DNA of 64,000 nt from contig JFHB01000011.1 of the NCBI GenBank assembly GCA_000729835.1, positions 124,001 to 188,000 on the forward strand, read 5' to 3'. Made by a program: the position numbers and the translations under genes. Positions 9,918-23,400 of the stretch are shown here, one piece after another. The notes beneath the pieces were generated by a model. It was not told the origin of the DNA, did no database searches, and worked only from the letters and a program-made list of their open reading frames with translations. The stretch comes from Atkinsonella hypoxylon (Eukaryota; Ascomycota; Sordariomycetes; Hypocreales; Clavicipitaceae). How positions within the stretch are numbered: position 1 is the first letter of the stretch; every line of letters begins with the position of its first letter.

Positions 9918-12648
9918 ATGGACTACGACATACTCAAAGAGCAGTGGAGCGAGGTGGAGGAAAAGGACGGTGTACGCTTGAGCTGGAACGTCTTTCCTAG
10001 CTCACGCATGGTACGAGAAGTATTCATCTTTCCCATATATGTTGCAAGCTAATTCCACTTCTAGGAAGCATCAAGATTAGTTGTTCCAATTGGAGCTCTG
10101 TACACGCCATTGAAAGAGAAACCAGATACTCCTCTCCTCCAGTTTGAGCCTGTCACTTGCAAGCAACCATGCCGCTCTGTTCTCAATCCTTTCTGGTACG
10201 TTTCGAAAGCGCTGGCGTCACTTTGAGAGGCAGTCCAGTGCCAACCCAAATCTAGTCTGGATAGAAAGACCTTCGAACGCTGAGTCAAAGTCCGGGATTA
10301 TGTTAATTTTGCAAGTTTAGCCAAGTTGATGTTCGAGCCCGTGTTTGGATATGCTCCTTCTGCCTTTCTCGAAACCAGCTCCCACCCCATTATAAAGATA
10401 TTACAGCAAATGCGATTCCTCCTGAGCTTCATCCGGCCAACACGACGATCGAATACCGTCTATCACGACCAGCCCCCGCTCCGCCAGTCTTTCTCTACGT
10501 CGTTGACCTATGCCAAGAGGAGGACGGCTTGTCTTCACTGAAAGAGTCTCTTGTAATGAGCCTGAGCTTATTGCCCGAAAATGCCCTCGTAGGACTCATC
10601 ACATTTGGAACCATGGTAGGTACTGGATGAGGAAAGGTTTCAACCCACTGGTTCACTAATAGCTTGACAAAGGCCCAAGTTCACGAGATCGGATATGAGA
10701 GCTGTGCAAAGTCTTACGTATTTCGAGGTAGTAAAGATTACACGGCCAAGCAGGTACAGGAGATGTTGGGCCTGTCATCCTCTGGCATACGGCCTGGTGC
10801 TCATGCTCAGCCTGGACGTCCGTTACCCCTTGGCCCAGCATCTAGGTTTTTGCTCCCTGTTCAACAAGCCGAATTTCCACTCACAAAGGCTCTTGAATCT
10901 CTTCAAAAAGATCCTTGGCCTACAGCCAACGATAGGCGAAGCTTAAGATGCACTGGAGTAGCCCTGAGCGTGGCTATTGGTCTGATGGAGTCATCGTTTC
11001 AAAATGCTGGCGGTCGCATAATGCTCTTCGCTGGTGGACCTGCAACTGAAGGACCTGGTATGGTGGTGGGACCTGAACTGCGCGAGCCTATTCGATCTCA
11101 TCATGATATCGATCGCGACAACGTGAAATATTACAAGAAAGCTTTGAAGGTATGCTACTACATCCTCTGCGAGACAATCACTGACATTTTCCTTTCCCCA
11201 GTTCTACGATAATTTAGCAAAACGAACAGCACATAATGGCCACATAATCGATATCTTCGCCGGTTGTTTAGACCAGGTCGGCCTGCTCGAGATGAAAGGC
11301 CTTTGCAATTCTACGGGTGGCCACATGATTTTGACTGATAGTTTTACGTCCTCCATGTTCAAACAGTCTTTCGTCCGTATATTCGAAAAAGACGGTGACG
11401 AGAATTTACTTATGGGATTCAACGCAGTCTTAGAGGTGTTGACGACTAAAGAGTTGAAGGTCACGGGCTTGATCGGTCATGCTGTGTCTCTCAACAAGAA
11501 GTCGGTGTCCGTAGGGGAGACGGAGTGTGGGATTGGAAACACATGCTCATGGAAAATGTGTGGCATTGATCCACAAGCCAGCTACGGCGTATACTTCGAA
11601 GTTGCAAGCCAGGGGCCCACGACCCATCAGCAAACACCTCAAAAAGGCATGATTCAGTTTCTGACATACTATCAGCATTCGTCCGGACAATTCCATCTTC
11701 GCGTTACCACCGTTGCCCGAAGTTTGAGTGGTCCTGCTGGCGATCCTGCAATTGCTCAGTCATTTGATCAAGAAGCTGCAGCAGTACTTATGTCTCGTAT
11801 AGCCGTTTTCAAGTCTGAAGTGGACGACGGACCCGACGTGCTTCGATGGGTTGACAGGATGTTAATTCGTCTCTGTTCTCGATTTGCGGACTACAGGAAA
11901 GACGATCCATCCTCATTCAGACTGGAGAAGAATTTCACGCTATATCCGCAATTCATGTTCCATCTGCGAAGAAGCCAGTTCTTACAGGTTTTCAATAATT
12001 CACCAGATGAGACAGCCTTTGATCGCCATGTATTGAATCATGAAGACGTGGGTAACTCTCTGATCATGATACAGCCCACATTGGATTCATACACTTTTGA
12101 TCAAGAAGGCGGACAGCCCGTTCTCCTTGATTCAGCCTCAATTCAGCCGACACATATCTTACTATTGGATACGTTCTTCCATATTCTCATTTTCCACGGT
12201 GAAACAATCGCTGAGTGGCGGAAGGCGGGATACCAAGACCAGGAAGGATACGAGAATTTTGCGGCATTGTTGGAGCAGCCCAAGGAAGATGCGCGTGTAA
12301 GTCTAACCCCGAAGTCACCGTGAGTTCCAGCATCACTAACAGTTTTAGGACCTGATCACTGACCGATTCCCGTTACCTCGCTTCATCGTCTGTGATGCGG
12401 GTGGTTCGCAAGCACGATTTCTACTGTCAAAGTTGAATCCTTCAACTACTCACACAACAGGGCCATATGGCGGTGCGGGAGCCGCTTCCGCTCAGACAAT
12501 TTTCACCGATGACGTATCACTACAGACTTTCATGGATCATTTGATGAAGTAAGCTGGTAATCCTGTTCCGATCTATTCCTAATCATAATGGCTAACAAGC
12601 CGGCTTTTTCACAATAACTATAGACTGGCAGTTAGTGGAACGAATTAA
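9918..12648 (+). CDS. SEC23: COPII coat protein Sec23 (Sar1 GTPase-activating subunit)
   Basis: Inner COPII coat subunit that pairs with Sec24 and stimulates GTP hydrolysis by Sar1 during vesicle budding at the ER. The spliced protein is 771 aa, typical of Sec23. It opens MDYDILKEQWSEVEEKDGVR. A four-cysteine zinc finger follows (C63, C67, C86, C89), then the trunk domain with VFLYVVDLC and VGLITFGTM, GHIIDIFAGCLDQVGLLEM, the beta-sandwich and helical domains, and a gelsolin-like C-terminus ending LMKLAVSGTN. Seven exons: 9918-10010, 10065-10195, 10321-10615, 10673-11149, 11202-12296, 12349-12548, 12624-12648 (2316 nt). The terminal 25-nt exon was placed because it restores the conserved end of the family. 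Splice borders are all canonical. Confidence 0.97.
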
Positions 12649-13269
12649 GGACACATACAGACTCTCGTGAACAGCCGAGGCGTTGCAATACGATGGCGCT
12701 CAGGCGTCCAATATCCACAGGGGACTAATAACCTTGGATCTCTCTTCCTGGTCATAATTATAGACTTAGCTATGAATACTGTATCAACCTTTTGACTACA
12801 GCAATGCAGCGTCAAACGTAGCTTGATCAGACACTGTCGCGTCTTTACAGTCTTCCTGGATGTGAGACCCGAGTTATGGTTCTTATTTCTGGCATGTAAG
12901 CCTGGATTTTTAATCCTTGCTCTAGTTTCATGAAATTATCGTCATCCATTCTTTCGAAGAGGCCCTTTGTGCGCCCTGGATCATCATGTCTGGTAGTATT
13001 TTTGCGGCTAAATAACAGCGTTAGTGGATACTCCGTAGAGCACATGCGGAAAAAGTTTTGTGGGCACCAGAAAAAGTGTGGTCCTCTCTTAGACCGATAT
13101 TAGGGCAAAGTGGTGGGGTCACACATTTTTTTTCTTTGGCATATAACACTAGTGGTGTCCTTCGAGTATAGATCTGCTTCGAAAAGAAACCTTACCGAGT
13201 CCATATCTAAACTTCTCATATTTCCTTTGGCACGCAAACCACGAGCCTCTGCCATCTATCACAGCCAAT
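12649..13269. other. Intergenic region between SEC23 and RPL12
   Basis: About 620 bp with the SEC23 3' flank and RPL12 promoter. A short T-run at about 13129-13135 and a pyrimidine-rich leader precede the RPL12 start. No gene or repeat recognised. Confidence 0.4.
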
Positions 13270-14006
13270 ATGCGTAAGTTGTTGCTCAGCAGTCGCGTCC
13301 CGGCATACCCTTCCATACTAACTCACAGTCAGCGCCTAAATTCGATCCTAACGAGATCAAGATCATGTTTGTACCAAGGAATATGCCCCTTCCAAACATG
13401 GTGCTGTATACTGATCAGCATCAGCCACCTCCGTGCCACTGGTGGTGAGGTCGGTGCATCCTCTGCACTGGCTCCAAAGATCGGACCTCTTGGCTTATCT
13501 CCTAAGAAGGTCGGAGAAGACATTGCCAAGGCTACTGGTGACTGGGTGGGTGTCGATTTTACTCCGAGCGCGTGCTATGCTTAGGTGACTAATGCTTGAG
13601 GTAGAAAGGCTTGCGCGTGACTGTCAAGCTCACCATACAGAATCGTCAAGCTGCAGTGTCTGTGGTTCCTACTGCCTCTTCGTTGATTATCAAGGCACTA
13701 AAGGAACCTCCCCGAGATCGTAAGAAGGAGAAGAATATTAAGCATAACAAGTCCGTCAGTCTCGACGAGATCATCGAGATCGCCCGCACAATGCGGTACA
13801 AGTCGTTCGCTAAGGAACTGAAGGGCACTGTGAAGGAAATTTTGGGAACTGCGTATAGTGTTGGATGTCAGGTCGATGGCCAACCTCCCAAGGTCATTAT
13901 CGAAGGCATTGATAGCGGCGATATTGACAGTACGTATACGTACTCATTTTCTTTAGGTGGTCTTGCTGGATCTGCAGCTAACTGTTCAATAGTTCCTGAT
14001 GAATAA
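13270..14006 (+). CDS. RPL12: 60S ribosomal protein L12 (uL11)
   Basis: Large-subunit ribosomal protein at the base of the P-stalk, where translation factors bind. The spliced protein is exactly 165 aa, the family length. It starts MPPKFDPNEIKIIHLRATGGEVG, continues with SSALAPKIGPLGLSPKKVGEDIAKATGDWKGLRV, then VKLTIQNRQAAVSVVPTASSLIIKALKEPPRDRKK, IARTMRYKSFAKELKGTVKEILGTAYSVGC, and ends GDIDIPDE. Five exons: 13270-13273, 13333-13366, 13425-13545, 13605-13929, 13993-14006 (498 nt). The first exon contributes only ATGC. Acceptors were chosen by matching the strongly conserved protein; in two places a nearer AG would break the frame or the motif. It lies downstream of SEC23 on the same strand with its own promoter region. 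Confidence 0.96.
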
Positions 14007-16269
14007 ACACCTCGGTGCGGCTCACGATAGGTCAAGCAGAGATCTCGCAATGCCTGACAGTATTAGTATGTACCTGCATAGAGTGTCAACAATCATGGTG
14101 TCTAACCATGGGATTCCTTTGCTGCGTGAATTATGAACTGGGACTATTTCAAGGCGACGTTTCGAGATATAATTCCTTGGCTACACTCTGAAATTAACCC
14201 AAACTGCTCCAGTGGTTTCTTTCAATTTTTGTTCAAGGAAGATGAATATTTGCACTACCTTCTACTCACCACAACATCCTGGCATTCGTGCTCCGTGGGC
14301 GTGGTGGTCCATGAATCGGGTAAACATTTATATACACGACGTGATACTGCTGTCTGGAGTACCGATACTCATTCCTATGCGACTGACGTGTTGTGGGAGG
14401 ATATACGATACTCGGCGACCCCGTCCCATTGAAAGGATGTGTCAACTGGTTTTGTCATCGCTTGTGTAGATACGGGATATCTCTCTCGTTCTCTTCCGCG
14501 ACAGGATATGAAGTACTCGGCTTATACCTCCAGCTATTGTATAGATGTTCCATGAGAATTCATACTGGGTATTTGACGGGTGGTCAGTGATTGCCACAAG
14601 TATATTCAGATGGTCCATTATGTCGCCAAATTCGAGAAGCTGAAAATCCATCCTGTTACATCGGTATAAAGTTGGTTGGTGTACTCTATACGGTGAGCCG
14701 AGTCTATCTGGCTGTGCGAAGCTCTTGTGGATTGTCGTGAATTCTTGTCACCAGGGTATGGTGCATGCTGGTTAACATGCTTCTTTTTCACGAGATGCGG
14801 TTTTCATCATTATATATATGTGTGTGTGTTATTGTCTAATTACATTGGTAGATACCACTATATAAGAGACCTTCGCGTAGGAATGCCAGAATCCTTCTGT
14901 TATTAAGCCATTCAACAAAGTGTGGGCTGACGTGTCAAAAGCTACTTGCTTATTCGGCCCTATAATTCATCTAGCAAGAAGTCCCTAATAATACCAGACC
15001 ACTAAAGCTGCATTTTATATGTATGGGCATAGATTTTTAGTTGCCTATTTACCTGGGTAGCTATCAACCGCAGTCTCGCCCCTAGCAAGAATTAGAGACT
15101 ACGTACAGTCACCACAGAGGGAAACCTTTGCTGCTAGTCATAGTCAATTGGAGGCTAGCTATTTACCAATGCTTTTAAATATCCTAGATCTAGAGATACT
15201 AAAGACTCTGCGATCTGATTAGGGGCAAGGCCTCCCAGTTTGCTGTTAGTGCAAAAATACCTTCAGTAGCTAATACACGGCTGAGTAGCTTGCAAAATTA
15301 ACACTTCCTTGCCGTGGAACTAAAAGCTGCAGGGAATCGAATTTTGACAAGGAAGAGTTGGTTTTCATCGTCCCAGGTATCGATCGTGTAGTGTACGGCA
15401 GGGTAGTACGCAGCTCGCCTGAATGTAGCTGCAATTTCTAGTAATGTGATGATACCTTCGAGAAATTGACGGCTTTCCTAACATGGCCTGACATAACGTC
15501 AATTCTCTGTACGCGTGATTTGATACATGATCCCCAGCGTGCACACGGTTTTGTGTTATTCCTAATGCCACCACAAATCATGTAGCTACAGGTCCATGGC
15601 TGAGCCACCGTCGCAACAAACCCACATACTAACATCTAGATAAGATCCCTCAATGAAAAAGTTGGAAAAGAGAAGAGGAGATCAAGTAGAGAGCTATATT
15701 GCTCAAGACGGCCCCTACCCTCTGAAATCAAGTGCTTTGTCGATTCCGACGCGATGTCCATCTTACATACATCTCAGGTACCCTCACCCATGGTGGGTGT
15801 AGAGCAGTGATTTCGTGTTAGAAGCTGGTCGTCCACAGCCCCATTAGCGCCACAAACCACGCCACGGGGGCAATGCTTTCTAAGGATATTGGAACCAACA
15901 GCACCAGAGTTGGTTCTGACTGAGTGCCGAGATCAATCACTAGCAACATCCTTCTCCCCCATCCAGCTCATACAAATTGCGTGCGTCGACGAAGTTCAAG
16001 TCCACGACTCCACGCCGAAGTCATTCAAAGCAGCCGACTCGGCTTTATCATACAACGCGCCACCCGGGCGACCCCGCGAACGTCCGTTGGGCATTATCCG
16101 AGCTGCCACTGCGTCATCCGAAGGAAGACGCTGCAAACGCCACAGATGTGTCACGACCCTATCATTTCATCAGCCATGCGTTGATTAGTGAGCCATGACC
16201 GTTCATTGATCCTTGAGCTACTGCTCATTTCCATCCATTTGACCTGTTGTTGAAGACCTGTAGCTGGAC
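14007..16269. other. Long intergenic region upstream of the GT41 gene
   Basis: About 2.26 kb. 14007-14700 is RPL12 3' flank with unconvincing open frames. 14750-15700 is AT-rich, contains a short TA/TG microsatellite (about 14811-14829), and has no readable protein; it may be decayed repeat DNA. 15700-16270 becomes GC-richer and probably contains the promoter and leader of the GT41 gene. Overlapping open frames at 15889-16198 show no domain. No RNA gene identified. Confidence 0.4.
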
Positions 16270-19200
16270 ATGTTACCAGCACCGCAGATGCATCCCAGCG
16301 TGGTGCCGGGACGGCAGACACATGACGCAATATCCAACGTCTTCAGCCGAGAAGCAAGTGAAAATGTCAACGGTCCCGGTCGACGGAATAATTTGACATA
16401 TAAACACTCTTTTCCGATACGAATATCTCAATCGAACCAACAGGCTGCCCGTCCCGTAGCGCATCACGTCACATTGTCCGAACACAAACTACGCAGGAAG
16501 ACACCAAGCGGGACGATCGATTCTGGTTATGATGGCTCACATGTTCAAGCGTCTCCTGGGCCGCCGCTGAAACACATGATCCTTCCGATAGCATCCAACC
16601 CCAAACCGTTTTTTAGTTCACCGCCCACCCCAGCGCCTCTGCATCACTGGACTCATCCAGTATTACCCAACCTTTACGACCATGACGTACAACCACATAC
16701 GGGGTATATGCCAACTTCGTGGGCGTATAATGATACGGCAGGGTCATTGCATTATATCCCTGTCACCAACATGATTTTCCACACTAGTTTTCCTGCAACG
16801 GTTCACACTCCAGATTTGAACCAACCGGTGATGCGAGCAAATGAACGTAATGTTCGAGCGTTTTGTCCGCCCCCAACGCCCATAAATGGTTCACTTTTAT
16901 TCGGCCAGGCGACTTGTCAGTCGGTCTCCTCACCATGGGACTACCAAAACCATGATCGAACTTGTCACCTTCAGACAAGCTACCCAAGCCATCCTGGAAA
17001 TCATCCGACTTATGGGACTATTTGCGAAAGATCCATTCACCAAACCTCGACCTATCATGGAAACAATACACCATACATGATTGCAAATCAGGCATCAAGT
17101 AACGTACATTGTAATCAACCATTTGAAGGCCTACGTCCAGTGCTACCGGCTGAGGCAACGATCCCGAACGGCCAGTCCCACTTTCGTGAGAAGGCTTTGC
17201 AGTATGCTTATCAAAGCTACACTGACTTGCTTTCATACCTGCAAGCGAGCGGGAAAACTAGCCCGACGAGGACTATCCCGGGAACATTTGACTCCCAAAA
17301 GCTTCCAGCGTACCCCAAACCACCTAAGCTGTGGTGTAATGCGAGGCCTAAAGATATCAACCATACGGACTTGATTGAGCCATATCTGAACGACACCATA
17401 GGCACTTCGACTCTGCGTACCAGGCGATACACCTTGGAAAGTATCCATTCGCCTATTGGCATAATTCCGTACGGCCAGGAAGAGCACAGAAGCAGCGGCT
17501 ATTCCGGTAATAGGCTCGCGCGGACGGACTCTGATTTAACACCATATTCCCCGAGATACTCGACTTCTGCGAAGCCGTCACCTATTGACAATGCTCTGTC
17601 TTCCGTCGAGGTCCTGACCAGTTTATGCGAGCAAAGTAGTTGGAAATGGATTGATGGCATGCTAGTTGGAGGCTGTATTCGATATAGCCTAGAACAGTTC
17701 GATGAAGCGCTCAGGTCGTTTTCAAATATTGTATCCATTGACTCAAGGTGAGCCACCCAAGACCGTGACCCGCGCCCGTACTCTGGTGCAGAACTAAGAA
17801 GCCGACATTCTAGTCATGTCGAAGCGATAACCCATATGGGCGCAGCCTTGTATTGTCTCGGGCGCCAAAATGAAGCTGAGCAATACTGGCTTCGGGCGGT
17901 GAAGCTACGACCAACTTACCTGGATGCCACAGAGCACTTGGTGGATCATTTGTACAGAAACCGCAGTGCAGAAGCTGTTGAAATAATATCATACGTCCAG
18001 AAGTCGTCATATCGTGTAATGCCAGATTCCAGATCGGATTTCAGCCCGGGCGACATCCATGATTTGAGCGACAGGGAACCCTTTTGCGTCTCAAACGACT
18101 TGAAAACCGATTCGAGCACGCTAGATGGTGGCGTGGTAGCTGATGCGGCAGGCTTTGGATCAAGCGGCTATCTGCTCCCTGGTATGGATAATGGAAGAAT
18201 GTTAGCTCTTGTTCATGCGAAAGGGACAATGCTTTATGGTCAGAAAGATATCGAGCGCGCCTCAGAAGCCTTCCAGGAGGCCGTTTTGATTAGCCTCGGC
18301 AGGCAAGTCAGCGGTATTCAGGAACTAATTTATCGTATTCGGACTGCACTTTCGCCCCAGAGCCATCAGCAAATGCACGATAGATGTATGGCACAATCTT
18401 TGCAGCCTCTCATGCTTCCCCCCGAGAAGGCTCGTTACACCTCCCGTCTTGTTTTTGGTCGCAATGGAGAATTACCGGGCCTCATATACCTTCGAAATGG
18501 ATTGTCTAAGCGGGCGGCAATACAGACAACCAGCAATTCTCTACTGTCATTGGCTAAGATTATACAGGACGCCATGTCAAGTGGAAGTGCCGATTCCTGT
18601 TTACTTCAGGGTGCATCTCAAGTAGGTGATATTCTAGCTTTATATTACCTATCTCTTTCTCTCCAGGAAAGTCCATCAACCGCAAACAATGTTGGCATTC
18701 TTTTGGCAGGAATCCAACAGACAAACGCCACTAGTTCCACGACAATTTCCGCGACGACGTCACCTCAGCCAGGCATACCGGGAATCCCCCCAGGAAGCGG
18801 TCTCGCCCTTGCACTTGCTTATTACAATTACGGCCTTCGATTAGACCCGAATCATGTCCACCTACACACAAATTTTGGTAGCTTGCTTAAAGACATCGGA
18901 CAATTAGATCTGGCGATTCACATGTATGAACGTGCAGTATTATGTGATGGTACATTCGACATTGCTTTGACAAACTTGGCCAATGCTGTGAAAGACAAAG
19001 GTCGAATCAATGAAGCCATTATATATTACCGGCGCGCTATGAATGCAAACCCTGGCTTTGCTGAGGCAGTCTGCGGACTTTTCACAGCGTTAAACTCTAT
19101 TTGCAACTGGCATGGTCGTGGCGGCGTTGTACTTGAATCGGGACAGTACGATCGATGGCATGTCGATGGCGATGGAAGGCTAGTTGACGGGCGAACAAGT

Positions 19201-21128
19201 GGGTGCAGCAACGGCCTGACAAAGCACGTTGTTGACATTGTCACGCAACAGCTTAAAGACGCGTCACAATGGGGTATGGGTATGCTTGAAGAACCTATGA
19301 TACATAGGTTGACAAGCCAGTTGCAGCACCTGTGCCAAAGTGCTTCTTTCAGGCTAGACGAGGCACTTCGTCGCTGGGCTGGACAGCCTTGGGAAGGCTC
19401 TCGAATATTACGGTTGATAGAGCGTGCCACGAAAATCGTCCAAAGAAGGTGGTATCTAGATTTGTATCAAAATGCGGCCAAGGGCGACTCCCGATATTCA
19501 CGACCCAATTTGCCCGAGAACCTCACGGTCCCTTCTGCCCCGACTGTTCTCCCCTTTCACACGTTCACCTGTCCTCTCTCGGCCGTCGACATCCGAACGA
19601 TAGCCCAGAGAAATGCCCTCCGGATCTCCTGCTCTACGCTGCGATCACCTTGGATATCCGCAACTGTCTGTCCGCCTCCGGCCCCGCCCAATCCGCAACT
19701 GAACGTAGGATATTTGTCGTCAGATTTTAATAATCATCCTTTAGCACATCTGTAAGTCGCACTTGTAATTGCAGAGTGTGAAACCTCCCATTATTGAGGA
19801 TCAGCTCAACTAACCCATCACAAGCATGCAATCGGCATTTGGCTTCCATAACCCTCATCGTGTTCATGCCATCTGCTATGCCACCACCCCGAGTGATGGA
19901 TCAATCCATCGACAACAGATTGAGAATCAGGCGCCAATTTTCCGAGACGTCAGCAACTGGCCACCAGATAAATTTATTGAACAGATAACTCTAGACAATG
20001 TTCACATCCTGGTGAACCTGAATGGCTACACTCGTGGTGCACGAAACGAGATATTTGCCGCTAGGCCAGCTCCTATCCAAATGTCATTCATGGGTTTTGC
20101 TGGCACGTTAGGTGCAGAATGGTGCGATTACCTCCTAGCCGACAAGACAGCTATTCCGCCCTCAACGCTTCGGCCTTGGCGACAAAATAATTCATTAGAG
20201 GATGTGTTTCGTGACGATAATGAAGGTTTCGACGGTGATTGGATGTACTCAGAAAATATAGTGTTTTGTCGTGAAACTTTTTTCTGCTGCGACCACGCTC
20301 AATCCTGTGCCTCCAGTGAGGTCAGCACCCAATGGGCAGAAGTAGAAAGACAAAGATGGGAAATGCGCAGGGAGCTTTTTCCCAGCTTGGGAGACGATGT
20401 CGTTATTCTTGGAAACTTCAATCAACTTTACAAGGTGCGTACAAGATATCCGATTGACATTGAGATGGCCATGTCAATGCTAAGTTATGCAGATCGATCC
20501 TACAACATTTCGGTCTTGGTTACGTATACTTGCTGAAGCGCCTCGTACTGTGTTGTGGTTACTCCGGTTTCCCGAACCTGGTGAGCGCAATTTAAAAGCA
20601 ACTGCAAGACTTTGGGCTGGACCCGAAGTCGCAAGTCGAGTTGTGTTCACCGACGTTGCCCCCAAAAATCAACATATTTTACGAGCTCGCGTCTGTGACC
20701 TGTTCTTGGACACACCCGAATGCAATGCACATACCACTGCTGCAGATGTCTTGTGGTCTAGCACCCCCTTACTTACTTTTCCAAGATATCCTTATAAGAT
20801 GTGCTCCCGTATGGCAGCATCCATCTTACAGGGTGCTCTCCCTCGTTCGACCGAAGGTCAGCGAGTCGCCGTGGAACTCATCGCAGATAGTGAGGACGAG
20901 TATGAGCGACGAGCGATTGATTTAGCAAATGGCCTAACGTACACACTTAACGTGGCTGGTTATGGTCAAGGCCAGGGCCGGCTGGCAGATATGCGGAAAT
21001 TGTTATGGGATAGTAAATGGCACTGTAGCCTCTTCAACACTCGGCGATGGGTCGAGGAACTCGAGATAGCTTACGAAGAAGCGTGGAAAAGGTGGGTCAG
21101 CGGTGTTGGGGGTGATATTCACCTCTGA
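16270..21128 (+). CDS. TPR-containing GT41 glycosyltransferase, O-GlcNAc transferase-like
   Basis: Fungal relative of OGT/SPINDLY, which attach a sugar from a nucleotide donor to Ser/Thr of nuclear and cytosolic proteins. The spliced protein is 1553 aa. Residues 1-460 are low-complexity, rich in Pro, Ser, His and Tyr. TPR units follow (about 465-560 and 850-960), with a linker between and after them. The catalytic region runs from about 1125 to the end: SSDFNNHPLAHLM with the OGT-type catalytic His (H1134), FHNPHRVHAICYA, NLNGYTRGARNEIF, PIQMSFMGFAGTLGA, FNQLYKIDP with the donor-binding Lys (K1342), and VLWLLRFPEPGE. Four exons: 16270-17747, 17814-19751, 19825-20434, 20493-21128 (4662 nt). 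Donor specificity (GlcNAc or fucose) cannot be read from sequence. The start is the first ATG of the long frame; an earlier exon is possible. Confidence 0.88.
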
Positions 21129-22686
21129 TGAGTTGGTTTGACAGGGCTTATGACCATATGATGATGTTGGATGATTATGAACATGGTAACGGATTAGGTT
21201 GTTGTGGCATTTTGGAAGCATTTACGGGACACGAGGCATTTCGTACTTGATTTCCGCTTCTAAGTCAATTTTGGTCCCATGACAGTATTGCTCTTGTGGG
21301 CTTGGTGACTGAACGCTCGTCAAGTCGTTCTCCACAGGGCCACAACATAGTCTAATGTAGCTTTCTTGTTTGACGACAGCTTTGTTGACAGTCGCTCACA
21401 TGATTAAGTCGCTGGAGAGCGAAACGCATCAATGACTCACAAGTCAGGCGGCCGTAATTCATTGAAGCACGTGAACGGTCCATCACTAGCACAGTGGTAC
21501 TAAAGCTGTGGCTGGATTCGGAATTGCTGAAAGCTGGCATTCCGCATATTCCAAAGTACAAACCTTCTCGTGGTTAATTCTGCCGCGGGGTATGGCGCGT
21601 CTTAATTGCTCATGCTCAAGCGAGTCAAAGTTTCGAGATCAGAAAGAAAGATCCTTGGTCCAGCCACATGATAAAATATGTCTCAGGCACGAGTTGCCTC
21701 CAGTATCCCTACACGTCCACCACCATCATCTCGTACCTTAGCCCTTGAGGACACGCAAGGAGACTTCCCATTGAATACTGGATTATTCAATAGATTAATC
21801 TTTTACATCATTAGGATCACAAAATTACGACTGCTATTTCCGCAATCATGCTGTCCTGTGGATATTCCTACCTGTATCAGATTAATATCCATCCACGCCA
21901 AGGTGGACAATGGCACGTTGAAACATTTCTCTCTTCTCCCCTTTCCTTGTCATGGTGCCCATCACCAGCCAGCCTCTCCAGCCTCTTGAGCCTCTTGAGC
22001 TTCTCTTGTGCAACATGGACCGTCACGGAGGATAACTCCCGAAGCGGGAAGCGAGACACAATCAGTCACAATAAAATAGTACACTTTGCTTCAACTCAGT
22101 AGTCCGGTCACTGTTAGTTGACTAAACGAAAAAATTTGCCTCCACGAGTATTTGGCATTGCTGAGCTTTGCTCAAACCTTGCAGTGCGGTACGTAAGTTC
22201 ACTTCTCTGACGTGTTTATAAAGTCTGAGGTGACGATGAGCCAGCCATGGTGGCCACAATAAGCTTTTTCAAGCTCGATATGACATGCTAACCTGAATCA
22301 TCAGGTACTAATCGGCCGCTAACCATGCTTTTCACAGACGAACAAACCTAATGTGTGTCGAGACAAAGGCTGGTGCCGTGAACATGAGGAGTAGGTTTAC
22401 GGCGTCACCAAGATCTCCACCGTCAATGCAGCATGATCCACGCCAACTAAAGGCATGCGACGACGGCCACAGAGCCGGAAGCCTGAATTTTATTGCTCTG
22501 GTCTTCACTTCGTAGTTGGAATCGGGCCCAGGCCTCTCTGAATCTGGGAACTAGTGCGACATGCAAGCATGTCAGTAAGAGCTGTCGCTAGGTGGCTACT
22601 TCAATGACCTCCACCCACCTCTGGGCTCTGCAGTCTTGAACTTATCTTAGGCAAGTAATTTGGAAACGGATAGATGCTTGGTCGTT

Positions 22687-22703
22687 GGGGGGGGGGGGGG
22701 GGG
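22687..22703. repeat. Poly-G tract
   Basis: Uninterrupted run of 17 G residues in the region upstream of the FlbD-like gene. Such runs are length-unstable and hard to sequence; the exact length here should not be trusted. Confidence 0.9.
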
Positions 22704-22913
22704 AGGCGCGCCTTGTTCGATTTCACAACCTCCTGGAGGCCTCATGGAAGCTTGGTTCATGCCCATAAAACGCCAGAAATAAGCAGGAGAGATAGAATAG
22801 TGTCGTGTGCTGACTAGAAGGCAGCAAGAGAATATGTGCCTAGGTAACTAACTTATGGCTTTGTTTGTCATAGGAATCTCAGATCTCGGTGTCGTTTATT
22901 GGACAAACCATGT

Positions 22914-22940
22914 TGAGCAATGAGCAATGAGCAATGAGCA
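22914..22940. repeat. GAGCAAT tandem repeat
   Basis: About four copies of a 7-nt unit (GAGCAAT) in direct tandem, upstream of the FlbD-like gene. No protein or RNA role is suggested. Confidence 0.85.
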
Positions 22941-23400
22941 TAAAGCCAACGCGCTAGTAGCCATGGATCCCCGCAGGCAAGTTTGAGTTGAGTGCCTGTG
23001 CTGCTGGACCGCCGCCGACGCTAACAAAGTTATCCTTGTCTCCTCTCCCAACACGCCCCTCTCCTAGCCGCAGCCACACCCCACAAATTGCTGTGCGTCC
23101 ACAAAAGCGTCTGGTGTCTGACAGCGGCACCAGGATGAGTACACCGAGCCTCATCGGACTTGCCCATCATAGACGCCATTTGCCAATTTTCTTCATCCAA
23201 GCTGCCGCCCCCTCTCCCTCGTACCTTCTTTCACATTCACGCAACAGAACTTGGAATGCATTTTTGAAAGACGCACGCAAGAAGCATACTAAACTTATTA
23301 AAGAACGGTCTGTTGTTCCGTTGCAATCATCCAGAGCTCGACATCGGTTTCTGTTAACGGCACGTTATTCGTATTGACGAACAGTACTACTACAGCGAGG

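Noticed and set aside
9697..9981. 94-codon plus-strand ATG frame with a hydrophobic start, overlapping the SEC23 start
   Set aside because: It overlaps the certain SEC23 first exon in another frame and has no continuation or domain.
22988..23377. 129-codon Pro/Ser-rich frame upstream of the FlbD-like gene
   Set aside because: No recognisable domain, starts within repeat-rich leader-like sequence; most likely chance. Kept only as a remark in the region entry.
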